From positions 2,532,001 through 2,596,000 of the forward strand of contig NZ_CP045298.1 of NCBI RefSeq assembly GCF_009363115.1: DNA of 64,000 nucleotides, given 5' to 3'. The notes beneath the pieces are model-generated. The model saw nothing but the letters and a program-made list of their open reading frames with translations, searched no databases and had not been told where the DNA came from. Source of the stretch: Paenibacillus brasilensis. Lineage in GTDB: Bacteria; Bacillota; Bacilli; Paenibacillales; Paenibacillaceae. Made by a program: the position numbers and the translations under genes. Each line of letters starts with the position of its first letter. The stretch's first letter is position 1. Of this stretch, positions 16,681 through 24,876 are shown piece after piece.

Positions 16681-17970
16681 TTATTTAAGCTGTGCTTCTG
16701 CCTGCTTTTGAGCATCTTCCAGAACTGCGTCTACATTTTTGCCGTTCAGGAAGTTTTGAATTTCAACGGTCATGATGTCCTCAATTGCATAAGTGTGCAG
16801 ACCATAATTGATTTTTGGAACTTGTTTCGTCCAGTCTGCGAATTTCTTATAGACTTTGTCGCCGCCGAAGAACGGATCTGCCTTCTCATAAGCTTTACCG
16901 CCGGAAGCTGCTTTTAATGAACCGATAATTCCGATTTTGTTGAGCATCTCTTGATACAATTCTTGATCTGAACCGAATGTTGCTTTCAGGAAATCAGCAG
17001 CGGTATCCTGACCCTCTGAGTTAAGAACATACCAGGAGCTGCCGCCAATGTTGGAAGCATGCACGGAGTTAGGTATGTTTTTCATGATAGGGAGAGGAAC
17101 AACGGCCCATTTACCAGATTGTGAAGCTTCTGCCTTGATCGAAGGTGTAATCCAGTTGCCTGTAGGTACGGAAGCCACTGCGCCGCTATTGAAGGCTGCC
17201 AGGAATTGACTCCAGTCGGCATTCATTTTAACAATGTTGGCGTCGAACAAGGCTTTGTACGTCAAGAGTGCCTCTTTCAGAGCTGCATTACCTGCCAGAT
17301 TCGGCGTTTTGCCGTCTTCTTTCAGGTACCATGAACCTGCGGATTGGATCATACCACGGATCAGACCGAGGTCGTTCGGATCTTGAGTGAGCATTTCTTT
17401 ACCTGTTTTTTGCTTTACAGCTTTACCAATTTCAATGAATTTGTCCCAATCAATATTGGTCAGGTCAGCCACTTTGTAGCCAGCTTGCTCCAGATAGTCT
17501 GTTCTTACATACAAACCCATAACACCGGAGTCGAATGGAACTCCATACTGCTTGCCATTGTAGCTGGTTGGTCCGATTTTATAATCAGCAAAGTCGGATA
17601 CCTTGATCGAGCTGCTCATATCATGAAAGGAATCCGGATAGGCTTGCAGGAAGTTTTGTGCCCGGTAATCCTCGATCAGAACCACGTTAGGCAATCCTTT
17701 GGTAGAACCGGAGTTGAGACCGGCATTCATTTTCTGTACGATGTCATTTTGAGCATATTCAACAATGTTTACGGTTACATCAGGATGTTTGGCAACATAG
17801 CGATCTTTTGCCAGCTTCAGGGCCGCGATATTGAAGTTCGGGTCCCAGGCCCAGACGGTGATTTCTTTTTTGCCTGAATCTGTGGTCGTAGCTGCTTTCT
17901 CAGAATTGCTGGAACACGCAGACAGCAAGATCAAGCTTGCGATCAGCAAAAGGAAAGACATTTTTTTCAT
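16681..17970 (-). CDS. Sugar-binding lipoprotein of ABC transporter (family 1 extracellular binding protein)
   Basis: About 429 residues. A TTG at 17979 lies almost on the ribosome site; the ATG at 17970 has AGGGG 9 bases upstream and is chosen. A lipoprotein signal peptide with lipobox LLSAC anchors it outside the membrane. The mature part begins ITVWAWDPNFN and follows the MalE-like plan (KYGVPFDSGVMGLYVRTDYLEQAG, a NWITPSIKAEASQSGKWAVVPLP segment, C-terminal NFLNGKNVDAVLEDAQKQAEAQL). It delivers an oligosaccharide, likely a galactoside given the adjacent lacZ. Upstream lie a cre-like site (18022-18035) and a MITE-like element. The YesM/YesN genes farther upstream on the same strand are the likely regulators. 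Confidence 0.92.
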   Translation of the reverse strand: MKKMSFLLLIASLILLSACSSNSEKAATTTDSGKKEITVWAWDPNFNIAALKLAKDRYVAKHPDVTVNIVEYAQNDIVQKMNAGLNSGSTKGLPNVVLIEDYRAQNFLQAYPDSFHDMSSSIKVSDFADYKIGPTSYNGKQYGVPFDSGVMGLYVRTDYLEQAGYKVADLTNIDWDKFIEIGKAVKQKTGKEMLTQDPNDLGLIRGMIQSAGSWYLKEDGKTPNLAGNAALKEALLTYKALFDANIVKMNADWSQFLAAFNSGAVASVPTGNWITPSIKAEASQSGKWAVVPLPIMKNIPNSVHASNIGGSSWYVLNSEGQDTAADFLKATFGSDQELYQEMLNKIGIIGSLKAASGGKAYEKADPFFGGDKVYKKFADWTKQVPKINYGLHTYAIEDIMTVEIQNFLNGKNVDAVLEDAQKQAEAQLK

Positions 17971-18021
17971 TTTGTTCAACCCCTACTCTTTTTTTATACG
18001 TGCTAATCATTTAAAACTTAT

Positions 18022-18035
18022 TGAAAGCGGTTACC
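18022..18035. promoter_or_regulatory. cre-like (CcpA) site upstream of the binding-protein gene
   Basis: TGAAAGCGGTTACC matches the cre consensus TGWAARCGYTWNCW at 12 of 14 positions and lies about 50 bases before the ATG of the sugar-binding protein. This would fit carbon catabolite repression. Short motif, so chance occurrence cannot be excluded. Confidence 0.4.
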
Positions 18036-18173
18036 TTGTTTATGAATCTAGTTTATCATCCTTGCTTTGTGGGCAGTTAGGAATATCTTTATACGGATTT
18101 GTCTTATTATTATCAATTATCAAAAAAGGCACCGCTTACATTTGTATTTTCCTTGGATTTAGGTACTTTTTTT

Positions 18174-18403
18174 AGGTTGAACTAAAGTTATACACGAAGC
18201 GCCACTACGCGGTCGGATGGTGCTTCCCATCGCTGTTGTATCCAGATTTCTTTATTCAAATTATATAAGGTTGAAATCTGGATACAGCTTATGCTTCCGA
18301 TGCGAGCTTTCCTATGGAAAGCTTTTAGGCGACCGCTACGCTTGTACAGCACCATTCCGCCCACTCCGTTCTTGTTCCACCTTCTTTGTCTTAAGTTCAG
18401 CCT
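18174..18403. mobile_element. MITE-like non-autonomous element, 230 bp
   Basis: Terminal inverted repeats of 14 bases (AGGTTGAACTAAAG at 18174-18187; complement of the right end reads AGGCTGAACTTAAG, 12 of 14 matching) bracket a segment without a credible gene. Inside are a perfect 14-bp hairpin (TGTATCCAGATTTC at 18237-18250 with 18273-18286), a perfect 8-bp hairpin AGCTTTCC-TAT-GGAAAGCT (18305-18323), and an 8-bp complementary pair ATGGTGCT / AGCACCAT. It lies 7 bases after the yesM stop codon and ahead of the binding-protein promoter. Size, ends and internal symmetry are typical of MITEs or structured interspersed repeats. No clear target duplication was seen. It fills most of the 440-base gap here. 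Confidence 0.6.
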
Positions 18404-18410
18404 ATATTTT

Positions 18411-20228
18411 TTATAAGATAGGAGGGGCGGGTTTTACGATCAATGGCAGTGTCATTTTCACTTTGGTGCCTTCACCTTTTTTGCTGGAGATGGTCACGCC
18501 ATATTCTTCTCCATACAGAAGAGTAATGCGGTTGTGCACATTCTGGATGCCGATGCCAGTGAACAGCTGGCGCTTGCTCTTGGGATTGGGCAGTCCGTCC
18601 TTTGCCGTATGCCCGTCCAAATCCATACCGTCTCCATCGTCTACCACCTCACAGATCAAAGTATCCTCCGTTTTGGACACCAATATATAGATGTGACCTG
18701 CATTTTTCTCATTAAACGCATGGAAAAAAGAATTTTCGATAAAAGGCTGAATAATCAGCTTGGGCACATGGTACTCCAGACAATCCGGCGATATAAAATA
18801 GTTCACCTGTACCCGCTGCCCATAGCGCACATGGTTAATGAACACATAGTTTTGCATGTTGGCCATTTCCTGCTCAATCGTGATCGTCTCACTTACGTTA
18901 CTGATTGTATTTTGCAGTAGGGAAATAAGCGCGTTAATCGTCTCGGCGGCGGTTTCCTTGTTTCCTTTGAGCACCAGCATTTTGATCGAAGCCAGTGTGT
19001 TGTACAGAAAATGCGGGTTGATCTGCCGTTGTAGCGCGGCAAGCTCTGCGTTTCGTTGCTCTTTTTGCGTCTCCAGCAGCTTGCGAATATAGTCATTCAG
19101 CTCATCCAGCATGTAGTTGTAGGCATGACTCAACTGTCTGACCTCATAGCTGCCCGTTACCGGGAGATAGTTATCAAAATTTTTCTCGCGGACCGTCGAC
19201 ATTTGCTTGACCAGCCGAGTCAAAGAACGAATCAGGCGACGGGAAATCAGAAAAACGATCAGCAAGGCGATCAGCACGATAGTAATGCAGATGAATACAA
19301 CGGATTTGACGTCAATGATCTGCCCAATCGCAGTTTGCCTGTCGATCATGTTAACCAGATAAAAATCATACGAAGGGATATAGTTGGAAAGGAGGATGCT
19401 ATCCTTGTTCATCACGTTCGCATTCATGTAATTTAGCCCTTGCTCATTGATCTTTGTGGCATAGCCTAGCAGTTCATTGGAGCGTTGTCCGATCAGGTCC
19501 TGACGGTTGCTCGATACAATCAGTCCCGACTTGTCCAAAATGAGAACATCATTGCCATTGCTTGTGAAATTGTTATAGAAGCGGCGGAATTCCGGCTCGC
19601 GAATGGCAATGTAGATCATGCCGTACAAGGTGCCGCTGGTTCGCTCCATAAATGCCTTCGAGGCGATAATATAAGGTGTCGGTTTCTGTCCGGTATTATT
19701 ATTCAATTGCTGACGCAATAGATCCGTATCCAATTGATACATCAGTCGTGTCGGCTGTGCCGCGCTTCGGGCTGTAATCAAACTGTTCTTAAGCTCCTCC
19801 GCAGTTACCGGCCAGTAGGACGAGTCAGAATAGAAGCTGCGGCCGTTCATGCCCGTTACCGCAACACTGACATCATAGGCGTCGACATTTGATTTGATCT
19901 GCTTCATCTGCTGTGCCATACCAAAGTAGATGCGTGCCGAGTTAATAGAGTCAGATTGGCCGCCAGTCAGGTAGCTTTTGACCGTCCCGTTTTCCGAGGC
20001 ATGGGTTACGGCATTCACAATCGAGTCATTGAAGGACTCAAAGCTGGACTGAATTTGACTGAGTACCTTGGCATTCGTAATACTGAATGTCTCGGCAAAG
20101 AGTCGTTCAGACATGCGAATCGTCACCAAAGAGGTCAGCAACGACACCGCAGTGATGCTGACCACCATAACGATAAATATTTTGAAGAACAAACCCTGAT
20201 ATTTGATTTTATGAATATACCTTTTCAT
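18411..20228 (-). CDS. Sensor histidine kinase, YesM type
   Basis: 605 residues. Two membrane helices flank an extracellular dCache-like sensor (about residues 35-300); a HAMP-type linker follows (RRLIRSLTRLVKQMSTVREKNFDNYLPVTGSYEVRQL). The His_kinase domain has the phosphoacceptor motif LQRQINPHFLYNTLASIKML near residue 400, and the ATPase domain has the N box FIENSFFHAFN and GDGMD. YesM-type kinases sense extracellular sugars or the loaded binding protein and phosphorylate the partner AraC-type response regulator. The partner yesN-like gene is 38 bases upstream on the same strand, and the controlled transporter is downstream beyond the MITE-like element. Confidence 0.93.
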   Translation of the reverse strand: MKRYIHKIKYQGLFFKIFIVMVVSITAVSLLTSLVTIRMSERLFAETFSITNAKVLSQIQSSFESFNDSIVNAVTHASENGTVKSYLTGGQSDSINSARIYFGMAQQMKQIKSNVDAYDVSVAVTGMNGRSFYSDSSYWPVTAEELKNSLITARSAAQPTRLMYQLDTDLLRQQLNNNTGQKPTPYIIASKAFMERTSGTLYGMIYIAIREPEFRRFYNNFTSNGNDVLILDKSGLIVSSNRQDLIGQRSNELLGYATKINEQGLNYMNANVMNKDSILLSNYIPSYDFYLVNMIDRQTAIGQIIDVKSVVFICITIVLIALLIVFLISRRLIRSLTRLVKQMSTVREKNFDNYLPVTGSYEVRQLSHAYNYMLDELNDYIRKLLETQKEQRNAELAALQRQINPHFLYNTLASIKMLVLKGNKETAAETINALISLLQNTISNVSETITIEQEMANMQNYVFINHVRYGQRVQVNYFISPDCLEYHVPKLIIQPFIENSFFHAFNEKNAGHIYILVSKTEDTLICEVVDDGDGMDLDGHTAKDGLPNPKSKRQLFTGIGIQNVHNRITLLYGEEYGVTISSKKGEGTKVKMTLPLIVKPAPPIL

Positions 20229-20266
20229 GTTTAATCTCTTTTCTGCTGCAGATATACACTTGCTCT

Positions 20267-21826
20267 TTAATGGAGATGATCCCGGCGGTATTGACTGGGT
20301 GAGTACCCCGTCATCTTTTTGAACACTTTGGTAAAATAGCTAGGGTCCGAATAGCCGACAGTGGTGCTAATATCGGAGATGGACATTGTACCCGACCGCA
20401 ACAACTCCGCGGCCTTCTCCACTCGAATTTTGTTCAGATACTCACTGAAACCCTCTGTATGATGGGTTGTAAAATAACTGGACAAATAGGAGGGATTAAA
20501 ATGAAAATATTGTCCAAGTGTCGTCAAATTGAGCGTTTCAGCATGGTGTTCCTCAATATATGCCAGCAGTTTTTTCATGCTTGCGCTGCTGCCTTGCTGC
20601 GTTTTGGCCATGATCTGCCTGTTCGCTTCCTCTAAAAAGGTCTCCAGCAATCGCACGGCTTCATGTACGTGAGGTGCATCATTAATTCTTTTGAAATAGG
20701 AGTATTTGGCTGCATCCAGTTCCTTCATATCATACCCCTGATTCCCAAGTAAAATTGTAATGTTGAACACAAAGTTCCCAAGCAGCGATTTAAACTCAAA
20801 AGCGGTAGAGTTATAGCTGCGGGACATGGCTGTTACATAAGATCTCAAATCCTGAAAAGCCGTATCAAAATGCTCGCGCTTCATCTCCTCCGTGAATTGC
20901 TTCAAGTTAAATGAGCTGTCCACTTGAGCAGGCTGGGGGAGTTCGTCTTCCATCAGCAGCGCTGTTTCCGGGAAATAAAAGCGATAGCTGAGCAGCTTCG
21001 GCAGTTCATCCTGATAGACCTCGCTAATCCGATTAAAATCATCAAACAGGTGGCTGACCGCCCAGCCGATCTGTAGATCAGCTTGCTTCGTCTCCTGTGC
21101 CACTTCCCTGACCGCAGTCATCCAGGAGTCTGCCTTCTGCGGATCAAGATTGGCTAAAAAAACGGCCGCATGAGCATCGGACGGTAAGGGTCGGAGTACG
21201 ATTTGTCCACAGGCAGATGTCACTCGATCCGTAAGCCTGGAAAATAGGTCTGAGGCAGAGTAGGAGCGGCCTGTACCCTGTTGAGCCGGTTGCTCTATAC
21301 CTATAAGCGCAAAACGGGCATATGGAAATGCCTGCTTTAGCAATTCAGTGTCATATTCTATGCTATAGCCGGAAATGAGCTTTTCGATCACATGATCCAT
21401 CGTAATTTGATTATCTCCAGCATCTGCCTGATATTGAATGGTTGGGATTCTGTGAGCTGTCCGCTGGAGCACTTGCAGCAGCTCATCCGTGTCCAGCTTG
21501 GGCTTTAAAATATAATCAGCAACCCCTTGCTGAAAGGTGGATCGCACGTAATTAAACTCGCCGTAGCTGCTGAGCACAATGACCTCGATATCCGGATAGT
21601 TCTGTTTGACTATTCGGGCCAGTTCCTCACCGTCCATGATCGGCATCACGATATCCGTGATGACAATATGAGGACGCAGGGCTTCAATCAGCTCCAGCGC
21701 TTCTTTCCCGTTGGAGGCCTCGCCTACAATCCGAAAACCGTACTTTTCCCACGATAAATAGTGCTTGATTCCTTGCCGCACCAAGATCTCATCATCCACA
21801 ATCAAAATGTTGCATAGCTCATTCAT
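20267..21826 (-). CDS. Response regulator with AraC-type output, YesN type
   Basis: The frame opens at an ATG at 21844 with little ribosome site. The ATG at 21826 has GGAGAG 7 bases upstream and gives the usual start just before CNILIVDDE, so it is preferred (519 residues). The receiver domain has the phosphoacceptor Asp in VITDIVMP (residue 58 from this start) and the conserved Lys in YILKPK. A long middle region of unknown fold is typical of YesN proteins. The C-terminal double helix-turn-helix reads LNLTTLGQYFHFNPSYLSSYF and MSISDISTTVGYSDPSYFTKVFKKMTGYSPSQYR. It most likely activates the downstream ABC transporter and lacZ. Confidence 0.93.
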   Translation of the reverse strand: MNELCNILIVDDEILVRQGIKHYLSWEKYGFRIVGEASNGKEALELIEALRPHIVITDIVMPIMDGEELARIVKQNYPDIEVIVLSSYGEFNYVRSTFQQGVADYILKPKLDTDELLQVLQRTAHRIPTIQYQADAGDNQITMDHVIEKLISGYSIEYDTELLKQAFPYARFALIGIEQPAQQGTGRSYSASDLFSRLTDRVTSACGQIVLRPLPSDAHAAVFLANLDPQKADSWMTAVREVAQETKQADLQIGWAVSHLFDDFNRISEVYQDELPKLLSYRFYFPETALLMEDELPQPAQVDSSFNLKQFTEEMKREHFDTAFQDLRSYVTAMSRSYNSTAFEFKSLLGNFVFNITILLGNQGYDMKELDAAKYSYFKRINDAPHVHEAVRLLETFLEEANRQIMAKTQQGSSASMKKLLAYIEEHHAETLNLTTLGQYFHFNPSYLSSYFTTHHTEGFSEYLNKIRVEKAAELLRSGTMSISDISTTVGYSDPSYFTKVFKKMTGYSPSQYRRDHLH

Positions 21827-21903
21827 GGCAGCACTCTCCGTCATTATACCTATTCAAAAAAGACCGCATTAACGCGGATGTCATATCATCTGAGGCATAC
21901 GCT

Positions 21904-21917
21904 TGACAACGCTTCCA
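21904..21917. promoter_or_regulatory. cre-like (CcpA) site upstream of the yesN-like gene
   Basis: TGACAACGCTTCCA fits the cre consensus at 13 of 14 positions and lies about 80 bases upstream of the regulator start. With the site at 18022 it suggests catabolite control of the whole galactoside cluster. Confidence 0.4.
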
Positions 21918-22015
21918 ACTTAATTCAAATATAAAGCATTTAATCTTTACATGCTAACATAAACCACACGGGAATCCAAAAAAAAAAATTAGTTCCATTG
22001 GCATATAAAACGACA

Positions 22016-22046
22016 AAAAAGGCCATCGAGAAGATCTCGACAGCCT
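22016..22046 (-). terminator. Terminator after uridine kinase gene
   Basis: On the minus strand GGC-GTCGAGA pairs with TCTCGA-GGCC and is followed by seven T residues, 19 bases past the stop. Confidence 0.8.
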
Positions 22047-22064
22047 CAACTAACCGGGATTACC

Positions 22065-22700
22065 CTAAACCGTACCCCATGTCCGATCCCCTGCCAAATA
22101 TTTTTCCGTCAAAATAGATAGCAGTTGAATACCGACCTCATTATGTCCCCCCTCAGGAAGGATCAGGTCTGCGTATTTCTTGGAAGGCTCAATGAATGCC
22201 TCGTGCATAGGCTTAACCGTAGTCAAATAGTGATCATGGATCGAATGGATGGTGCGGCCGCGCTCCTCGATATCTCGAAGAACCCGACGAAGAATACGCA
22301 CATCAGGGTCGGTATCCACAAATACTTTAATGTCGAGCAGGCTACGGAGTTTTTCGTCAGACAGCACGTGCAGTCCCTCCAGCATAACGATATGATTCGG
22401 CAGCAGCTCTACCGTCTCGTCAGTGGAACGGGCATGAACCGTAAAGTCATACACTGGCGCTTGAGTCGCTTGTCCTTTTTTCAGACATTGCAGATGCTCG
22501 ATAAGCAAGTCGTTGTCAAAGGCAAACGGATGATCATAATTGACCAAAGCACGTTCGTCATAGCTCAGATGTGAATGGTCTTTATAATAGTTATCCTGAG
22601 ATATGAAAGTCACTTTATTAGATCCCAGACGTTCAACGACAGCGCGTGCTACCGTTGATTTACCGGAACCTGTACCGCCGGCAATACCAATAATAAGCAT
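22065..22700 (-). CDS. udk: Uridine kinase
   Basis: 211 residues, the standard length. The P-loop GIAGGTGSGKST begins at residue 5. SQDNYYKDHSHLSYDERALVNYDHPFAFD is the uridine-binding segment, followed by PVYDFTVHARS and VMLEGLHVL. It phosphorylates uridine and cytidine with ATP or GTP in pyrimidine salvage in the cytoplasm. A TGC-TACAAT extended -10 lies upstream, so it is probably transcribed separately from the ClbS-like gene before it. A relationship with the Udk paralogues that resemble phosphoribulokinase is possible but the motifs favour Udk. Confidence 0.93.
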   Translation of the reverse strand: MLIIGIAGGTGSGKSTVARAVVERLGSNKVTFISQDNYYKDHSHLSYDERALVNYDHPFAFDNDLLIEHLQCLKKGQATQAPVYDFTVHARSTDETVELLPNHIVMLEGLHVLSDEKLRSLLDIKVFVDTDPDVRILRRVLRDIEERGRTIHSIHDHYLTTVKPMHEAFIEPSKKYADLILPEGGHNEVGIQLLSILTEKYLAGDRTWGTV

Positions 22701-22775
22701 GGCGTTTCACTTACCCTTCCCTAAATCTATCCCGATACAACTCAAGTATTGTAGCACAATGCACACTTTTTTTCA

Positions 22776-23297
22776 TCAATGTTGAGCTTTGTATTTCTTC
22801 CATTTTCGTATCCTGGCCCTGAATGTTTTAAAAGGTGCCACAGAGTTGATATGAATCCATCTGGCCATGGGCCAGTTCGGATTACTGCCAGTCCACTTAT
22901 GAACGCCCTGTACGAAGAGTTCTTCATGACTGAGTGTGTCAATCCAATCCAGCCACTTTTGCTCGGTTAGCTTGAATAGTTGCCGTAATTCACGTAAAGA
23001 GTGGTGGGAATAGGTTTTGTAAAAGGATTGGTAAAGCTCGCCTAGTCTATTCCATTTATAATTTGGTGCAGGCATGATGACAGTTTTTCCTTCCTTTTCG
23101 TCTCTGTCCCATGACATTACAAGCTGAAGCCATCCGAGCTGGTAGGCAATCATTTCTGCGGGGGTTTTATCTACCTCGGGAATCCGAATATCCTTTTGAT
23201 CCTCGTCTATCTCCTCGAATTCACTGTCTAACAACAAGTAGGAGGCATGGATGGCTTCTTTTAACTCCGTTTTGGAAACGTACTGGTAGCTGGACAT
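22776..23297 (-). CDS. ClbS/DfsB family (DUF1706) four-helix protein
   Basis: About 173 residues. AAAGGAG lies 7 bases before the ATG at 23297, so an upstream in-frame ATG at 23315 is not used. Family text includes KTELKEAIHASYLLLDSEFEEI at the N-terminus, TPAEMIAYQLGWLQLVMSWDRDE in the middle, the PAPNYKWNRLGELYQSFY segment, and WTGSNPNWPMARWIHINSVAPFKTFRARIRKWKK at the end. ClbS of the colibactin cluster is a self-resistance protein with this fold, related to DinB-like proteins; most homologues have unknown roles. No toxin cluster is nearby. Confidence 0.85.
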   Translation of the reverse strand: MSSYQYVSKTELKEAIHASYLLLDSEFEEIDEDQKDIRIPEVDKTPAEMIAYQLGWLQLVMSWDRDEKEGKTVIMPAPNYKWNRLGELYQSFYKTYSHHSLRELRQLFKLTEQKWLDWIDTLSHEELFVQGVHKWTGSNPNWPMARWIHINSVAPFKTFRARIRKWKKYKAQH

Positions 23298-23489
23298 CTG
23301 ATTGCTCCTTTGCATTGTATTTATGATGCTGACCTGTTTATATGTACCACTTCTAATATGACAGCCTTATGTCTTATTCAAAAATAAAAAAATAGCGATT
23401 TTTGTGATTTTATGAAAGAGCATTTGGTGTGTTCGCGAAAAAAGAACGAAAAATTAATAGAGAAATTAAGACAAAAGATAAGTAATTAG

Positions 23490-24206
23490 GCACATTTTAA
23501 TATTCTTTATATGCCTAAAGAAGATATCATTGATATTGCAGCAGGACAAAAGAAAGCGCATCTGATTGGTGCTACAGAAATGGCTGGCGACAATGCAGAT
23601 TTGGAAGTAACGCTGCATCATAATTACTACCTGGATATTCAGGATCGTATGCCTCTTCTGCGTGGTGGTAATGCTCATGTATATAACATCGTTATGGATG
23701 CTGCCGGATTGGCCAGAGCCAAAAAAAGAATTACACCTGACATGGCCAAAGCAATTGCTGCAAAAGGATATCATTTTGACGTAGTAGGTAACGGGGCAAT
23801 TTCAACGGAAAATGGCGCGGTACTGCTAGAAAAATCGTATTTAATTGATGTATTTTCTCCTGTCCGTAATAACCAAAAGGACCCTAACCAAGCGGACTAC
23901 ACAGGCAAAATTAAAGCAGAGGACGTCATCCTCTCGGACAACGGTACCGTGTTCAGAGGAGGCAGTGACGATGCGAATAGCCCGTTAGCTCCGTATCCTG
24001 TCAAAGCCAAGGACTTCTCCTGGAATGGATTCAAAACGTTGACATACAGCTACACAGCCGAAAATCCTGAAAATCTGGTTGCCCAATTGCAGGGCATGGA
24101 CGGAGCGGGTGCAGGCAAGCTGAACTGGTCGAGTGAAAACTGGCTCAAAACAGTATACAAAGCAGCCGTTTCGAAAAATGTACAAGCGGTGGAAGATTCC
24201 GAATAA
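23490..24206 (+). pseudogene. Pectate lyase (PL1), 5'-truncated remnant
   Basis: The frame is open from about 23490 to a TAA at 24204-24206. From residue ~30 it is clearly the C-terminal half of a polysaccharide lyase family 1 enzyme: VTLHHNYYLDIQDRMPLLRGGNAHVYNIVMDAAG contains the catalytic-Arg region and the conserved HVYN strand. The N-terminal half, with the signal peptide and most of the calcium-binding Asp residues, is absent, and upstream sequence is AT-rich with stops. The join DIIDIAAGQKKAHLIGA also appears to skip a strand normally present. No ribosome site precedes the first ATG (23511). The intact enzyme would cleave de-esterified pectin outside the cell. It is read here as a decayed gene. 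Confidence 0.75.
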
Positions 24207-24241
24207 GTATTTGAGGATTTTGCAAAATCCTGATTCACGAA

Positions 24242-24286
24242 GAAGCAGCCAGGACAGATATGCTCTGTTCCTGGCTGCTTTTTCGT
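24242..24286 (+). terminator. Strong Rho-independent terminator after the pectate lyase remnant
   Basis: AGCAGCCAGGA-CAGA pairs with TCTG-TTCCTGGCTGCT, followed by five T residues. Its preservation supports recent decay of the upstream gene. Confidence 0.88.
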
Positions 24287-24317
24287 TAACCGAATTTATG
24301 CTGTGCTGGGCATGCTC

Positions 24318-24662
24318 TTAACCGATAACAACAAACGAGGACACGCCAGCAGGTACCGATTTAACCCGGAATAGCGTTCCATCGTCTCTAAAGGTACGCA
24401 GAATATAAGGCTGGTTCGTAGGTGTGCGGACTCTGCTAAATCGGACAGTACCAAAACTGTCGAAGTTTGCGGATTGTACAAAGCTTCCATCTAGACGCCG
24501 GAGCACAGCAAAAAATCCGCTCGTGTTAAAAGGGACACCATCATTGTTAGCCCAGATGACTGTAAATCGACGGAAGGTTTGCGTTGGACTCACATTGCGA
24601 TATCTCGTAACAGGCACCTTTCTGCCGGTGGATTTCAGCGTTTGTGGAGGACGAATGGCCAC
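24318..24662 (-). CDS. Small conserved-looking protein of unknown function
   Basis: 114 residues starting at a GTG with AAAGGAG 10 bases upstream. Composition is rich in Arg, Thr, Phe and Val with alternating polar and apolar residues, so an all-beta fold is likely (FRRFTVIWANNDGVPFNTSGFFAVLRRLDGSF, then YILRTFRDDGTLFRVKSV). No signal peptide, membrane segment or cysteine is seen. I do not recognise a named family. The length, strong ribosome site and non-random composition support a real gene. It is convergent with the pectate lyase remnant. Confidence 0.6.
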   Translation of the reverse strand: MAIRPPQTLKSTGRKVPVTRYRNVSPTQTFRRFTVIWANNDGVPFNTSGFFAVLRRLDGSFVQSANFDSFGTVRFSRVRTPTNQPYILRTFRDDGTLFRVKSVPAGVSSFVVIG

Positions 24663-24876
24663 TTCAAATCAACTCCTTTGTTGTGATGAGATAGTAGATG
24701 CGTACAAAGGAGCTTTGGAATGTGCCATAAACTACATTTGAAAAAATAGGTTTATATCGAACTCAAAATGCATGAAAACGGAGCAGGCGAAACGGTACTG
24801 AACAAGCAACAACAATGGGAAGCACCATCCGTCTGCGCAGTGACACTCCATGTGGATTATAGTTCGACTTGGGACC

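Noticed and set aside
18217..18690. 157-codon plus-strand open frame over the MITE-like element and the end of the yesM gene
   Set aside because: No ribosome site, composition of a shadow frame, and most of it is antisense to the clearly conserved kinase ATPase domain.
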